From CAWDZK01 sp963807005 (GTDB taxonomy: Bacteria > Actinomycetota > Actinomycetes > JACCUZ01): a stretch of DNA of 64,000 bases. The notes under the pieces are model-generated. The model was not told where the DNA came from, searched no databases, and worked only from the letters and a program-made list of their open reading frames with translations. The DNA lies in contig CAWDZK010000003.1 of the NCBI GenBank assembly GCA_963807005.1, positions 62,001-126,000 of the forward strand. The letters run 5' to 3'. How positions within the stretch are numbered: the first letter of the stretch is position 1; each line of letters opens with the position of its first letter. Position numbers and translations under genes: made by a program. This document shows positions 61,415 to 64,000 of this stretch, piece after piece.

Positions 61415-63886
61415 GTGGCACGCAGGACCAAGAACCCCAGCCCGCCCGACGACGACTTCACCGAGCACATCGTCGACATCGACGTCTCCGACGAGATGCA
61501 GGGCTCGTACCTCGAGTACGCCTACTCGGTCATCTACTCCCGGGCCCTTCCGGACGCCCGCGACGGGCTCAAGCCGGTGCACCGGCGGATCCTGTACCGG
61601 ATGGCTGAGATGGGCCTGCGTCCCGACCGCGGCCACGTGAAGTGTGCCCGGGTCGTCGGCGACGTGATGGCCACCCTGCACCCGCACGGCGACACCGCGA
61701 TCTACGACACGCTGGTCCGGATGGCCCAGCCGTGGTCGCTGCGGCTCCCGCTGGTCGACGGGCACGGCAACTTCGGCAGTCTCGGCAACGACGACCCGCC
61801 CGCCGCCTACCGCTACACCGAGTGCCGGCTCACTGCCGCCGCCATGGCCGTCACCGAGGGCATCGACGAGGGCGTCGTCGACCTGAGGCCCAACTACGAC
61901 GACCGCGAGATGGAGCCCGATGTCCTTCCCTCGGCGTTCCCGAACCTGCTCGTCAACGGCGCCTCCGGCATCGCCGTCGGCATGGCGACCAACATGCCGC
62001 CGCACAACCTGGTCGAGGTGGTCTCGGCGGCCCGGCACCTGATCAATCACCCGGACGCCGGGCTCGACGACCTCATGCGGTTCGTGCCCGGCCCGGACCT
62101 CCCGACCGGCGGCAAGATCGTCGGCCTCGAGGGCATCCGGGAGGCCTACGACACCGGCCGGGGGACCTTCCGCACCAGAGCGACCGCCCGGGTCGAGAAC
62201 GTCACCCCCCGCCGTAAGGGCATCGTCGTCACCGAGCTGCCCTGGGGTGTGGGGCCGGAGCGCGTGAAGGAGAAGATCGCCGACCTGGTCCGCGGCAAGA
62301 AGCTCCAGGGCATCACCGCCGTCGACGACTACACCGACCGGCACCAGGGTCTGCGGCTGGTCATCGAGGTGAAGAACGGCTTCAACCCGGAGGCGCTGCT
62401 CGAACAGCTCTACCGGCTGACCCCGCTGGAGGAGACCTTCGGCATCAACAACGTGGCCCTGGTCGAGGGCCAGCCCCGGACACTGGGGCTCAAGGACCTG
62501 CTCGAGGTGTACGTCGCCCACCGGCTCGACGTCGTCCGTCGGCGCAGCCTGTTCCGCCGCACCAAGGCCGCGGACCGGCTGCACCTCGTCGACGGCCTGC
62601 TCGTCGCCATCCTCGACATCGACGAGGTCATCCAGGTCATCCGCACCAGCGACGACGCCGGGGCGGCCCGGGAGCGGCTGCAGTCGGTCTTCGAGCTGAC
62701 CGAGACGCAGGCCACCTACATCCTCGACATGCCGCTGCGGCGGCTGACGAAGTACTCGAGGATCGAGCTCGAGGCAGAGCAGGAGAAGCTGCGCGCCCTC
62801 ATCACCGAGCTGACCGCGGTCATCGAGTCCGAGTCGCTGCTGCGCAAGACCGTGTCGGACGAGCTCGCCGACGTCGCCAAGCAGTTCGGTACGCCGCGGC
62901 GCACCGTCCTGCTCGAGTCGGCCGGCGTCCCCACGACCACTGCCGAGCCGCTGGAGGTCACCGACGACCCGTGCTGGGTGCTGCTGTCGTCCACCGGGCT
63001 CCTCGCCCGCACCCGCACCGACGACCCGCTGCCCACGGACGGGGCCCGCGCCAAGCACGACGTCATCGTGTCCGCGGTGCCCGCCACAGTGCGGGGTGAG
63101 GTCGCCGCCGTCACCAGCGCCGGGCGGCTGGTGCGGCTCGGGGTCCTCGACATGCCGGCGCTGCCGGACACGGCCACCGCCCCGCACCTGTCGGGCGGCG
63201 CGCCGATCAGCGAGTTCCTCGCCCTGGACAAGGACGAGCAGGTGCTGGCGCTGTGCAGCCTCGACACCGACGGGGCCGCGGACCGCACCCTCGCCCTCGG
63301 AACCGAGCAGGGCGTCGTGAAGCGGGTCGCCCCCGACCACCCGTCGAACAAGGACTCGTGGGAGGTGATCGGGCTCAGGCCCGGCGACCGGGTGGTCGGG
63401 GCAGTCGACCTCGGCTCCGACGACCGGGACCTCGTGTTCATCACCTCCGACGCACAGCTCCTGCACTTCCCCGCCTCGGCCGTGCGGCCCCAGGGCCGGT
63501 CGGCCGGTGGCATGGCAGGCGTCCGGCTCGCCCCTGGAGCCCGGGCCGTCTTCTTCGGAGTGGTCGACCCGTCCGCCGACGCCACCGTGGTCACCGTGTC
63601 CGGGTCGTCGGCGGCCCTGCCGGGCACCGACGCAGGATCGGTCAAGATCACGCCGTACACCGAGTACCCGGCCAAGGGCCGCGGGACGGGCGGGGTGCGC
63701 TGCCACCGGTTCCTGCGCGGCGAGGACGTCCTGACCCTCGGCTGGGCCGGTGGCGCACCCGCGAGGGCGGCAGCGGCCACCGGCGTGGCGGTCGAGCTCC
63801 CTGGGGAGCCGGGGCGGCGCGACGGGTCCGGAACCTCCCTCGGCCAGCCGATCGCGGCTGTCGGCGGGCCGGTGCCGCCCGGCTGA
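61415..63886 (+). CDS. parC: DNA topoisomerase IV-like subunit A (second GyrA/ParC homologue)
   Basis: An 823-residue type IIA topoisomerase breakage-rejoining subunit. The quinolone-determining region is HPHGDTAIYDTLVRMAQPW (Thr94 and Asp98 at the E. coli Ser83/Asp87 positions) and the DNA-linked tyrosine is Y134 in YRYTECRL. The C-terminal beta-pinwheel repeats (VLLSSTGLLARTRTDDPL, RTLALGTEQGVVKRV, LVFITSDAQLLHFPASAVRPQGR) lack a proper GyrA box: QGRSAGG replaces QRRGGKG, as in ParC-type proteins. GTG 61415 lies 9 bases after AGGAG. It works with a ParE subunit not in this window. Confidence 0.9.
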   Translation: MARRTKNPSPPDDDFTEHIVDIDVSDEMQGSYLEYAYSVIYSRALPDARDGLKPVHRRILYRMAEMGLRPDRGHVKCARVVGDVMATLHPHGDTAIYDTLVRMAQPWSLRLPLVDGHGNFGSLGNDDPPAAYRYTECRLTAAAMAVTEGIDEGVVDLRPNYDDREMEPDVLPSAFPNLLVNGASGIAVGMATNMPPHNLVEVVSAARHLINHPDAGLDDLMRFVPGPDLPTGGKIVGLEGIREAYDTGRGTFRTRATARVENVTPRRKGIVVTELPWGVGPERVKEKIADLVRGKKLQGITAVDDYTDRHQGLRLVIEVKNGFNPEALLEQLYRLTPLEETFGINNVALVEGQPRTLGLKDLLEVYVAHRLDVVRRRSLFRRTKAADRLHLVDGLLVAILDIDEVIQVIRTSDDAGAARERLQSVFELTETQATYILDMPLRRLTKYSRIELEAEQEKLRALITELTAVIESESLLRKTVSDELADVAKQFGTPRRTVLLESAGVPTTTAEPLEVTDDPCWVLLSSTGLLARTRTDDPLPTDGARAKHDVIVSAVPATVRGEVAAVTSAGRLVRLGVLDMPALPDTATAPHLSGGAPISEFLALDKDEQVLALCSLDTDGAADRTLALGTEQGVVKRVAPDHPSNKDSWEVIGLRPGDRVVGAVDLGSDDRDLVFITSDAQLLHFPASAVRPQGRSAGGMAGVRLAPGARAVFFGVVDPSADATVVTVSGSSAALPGTDAGSVKITPYTEYPAKGRGTGGVRCHRFLRGEDVLTLGWAGGAPARAAAATGVAVELPGEPGRRDGSGTSLGQPIAAVGGPVPPG

Positions 63887-63911
63887 GCGGCGGGCGGGCG
63901 GCCGGCTGCCG

Positions 63912-64000
63912 TCAGGCGGTGAAGCCCTCGGAGAGGAAGGCGTCCAGGGCCCGGATGCCCTCGTCGACGTAGGTCGTGAACTGGCGCCCGCTGGGAGGCC
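63912..64000 (-). CDS. 3' end of a minus-strand gene, unidentified
   Basis: Reading leftward from the window edge on the minus strand, a frame ends ...SGRQFTTYVDEGIRALDAFLSEGFTA then TGA at 63912-63914. Codon third positions are G/C-rich as expected for coding. The gene converges on parC with a 25-base gap. Only about 28 residues are visible, too few to name a family. Confidence 0.5.
   Translation of the reverse strand, partial: PPSGRQFTTYVDEGIRALDAFLSEGFTA

Overview
The window comes from the chromosome of a high-GC Gram-positive actinobacterium (about 73% G+C by eye, many GTG and some TTG starts, many 4-base ATGA/GTGA gene overlaps). Actinobacterial marker families are present: SepH, the DUF3093/DUF3159/DUF3710/DUF4193/DUF5998 families, a DUF222-HNH protein, a coproporphyrin-type ferrochelatase with C-terminal cysteines, and a second gyrase-A-like subunit. 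The content looks most like Nocardioidaceae or a close relative, but this is an inference from gene content. No rRNA, tRNA, CRISPR array, prophage or insertion sequence was seen.

Layout. 1-8.4 kb: RNase D; an iron-uptake pair (EfeU permease plus a cupredoxin lipoprotein) behind a DtxR/IdeR-like box; an AlkD-like protein overlapping a methyltransferase; and a coupled fadA-fadB beta-oxidation operon. 8.5-18 kb is accessory: two VOC proteins, an orphan LanC-like protein, a SoxR regulator divergent from an SDR-queA operon with a good SoxR box between them, a cysteine-desulfurase-like enzyme, a SIMPL protein with an apparent frameshift and a DUF222-HNH protein. 18-32 kb: dxs and acnA flank a complete xylose system on the minus strand (xylF, hairpin, xylG, xylH, ROK regulator, xylA, xylB), followed by a secreted phytase-like esterase. 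32-38.9 kb: thioesterase, a two-gene unit of an ATP-binding anti-sigma-type kinase and an unknown partner, a TrmA/RumA-type RNA methyltransferase, and a potassium module (APC/KimA-like permease divergent from two TrkA-type proteins). 39-52.3 kb: mostly conserved actinobacterial housekeeping genes (dut-DUF3710-OB-fold-DUF3159, DUF885 peptidase, DUF3093, DUF4193, suhB-hemH, MFS, sepH, tdk, phosphodiesterase, DUF5998). 52.3-64 kb: a LuxR regulator divergent from a vanadium-haloperoxidase-like exoenzyme, a GNAT/acyl-CoA-synthetase fusion (Pat type), a pseudouridine-catabolism set (psuG, PfkB kinase, YbaK-like deacylase), an EamA exporter and the ParC-like topoisomerase subunit.

The most striking non-coding signal is a set of long intergenic palindromes at gene ends. 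One family (about 75 bp, GTTTGCGAC...GTCGCAAAC) occurs at 3333-3409 and, inverted, at 61112-61186. A second (exactly 55 bp, GACTGGCGGA...TCCGCCAGTC) occurs at 8959-9013 and 10787-10841, both between convergent genes. A 20-bp perfect-stem hairpin (49720-49780), a 28-bp perfect AT-centred palindrome (38919-38946) and several other strong hairpins also sit at gene ends. They look like dispersed repeats that double as terminators. Two genes (the SIMPL gene and suhB) each carry one apparent extra base that breaks the reading frame; these are either assembly errors or recent mutations.
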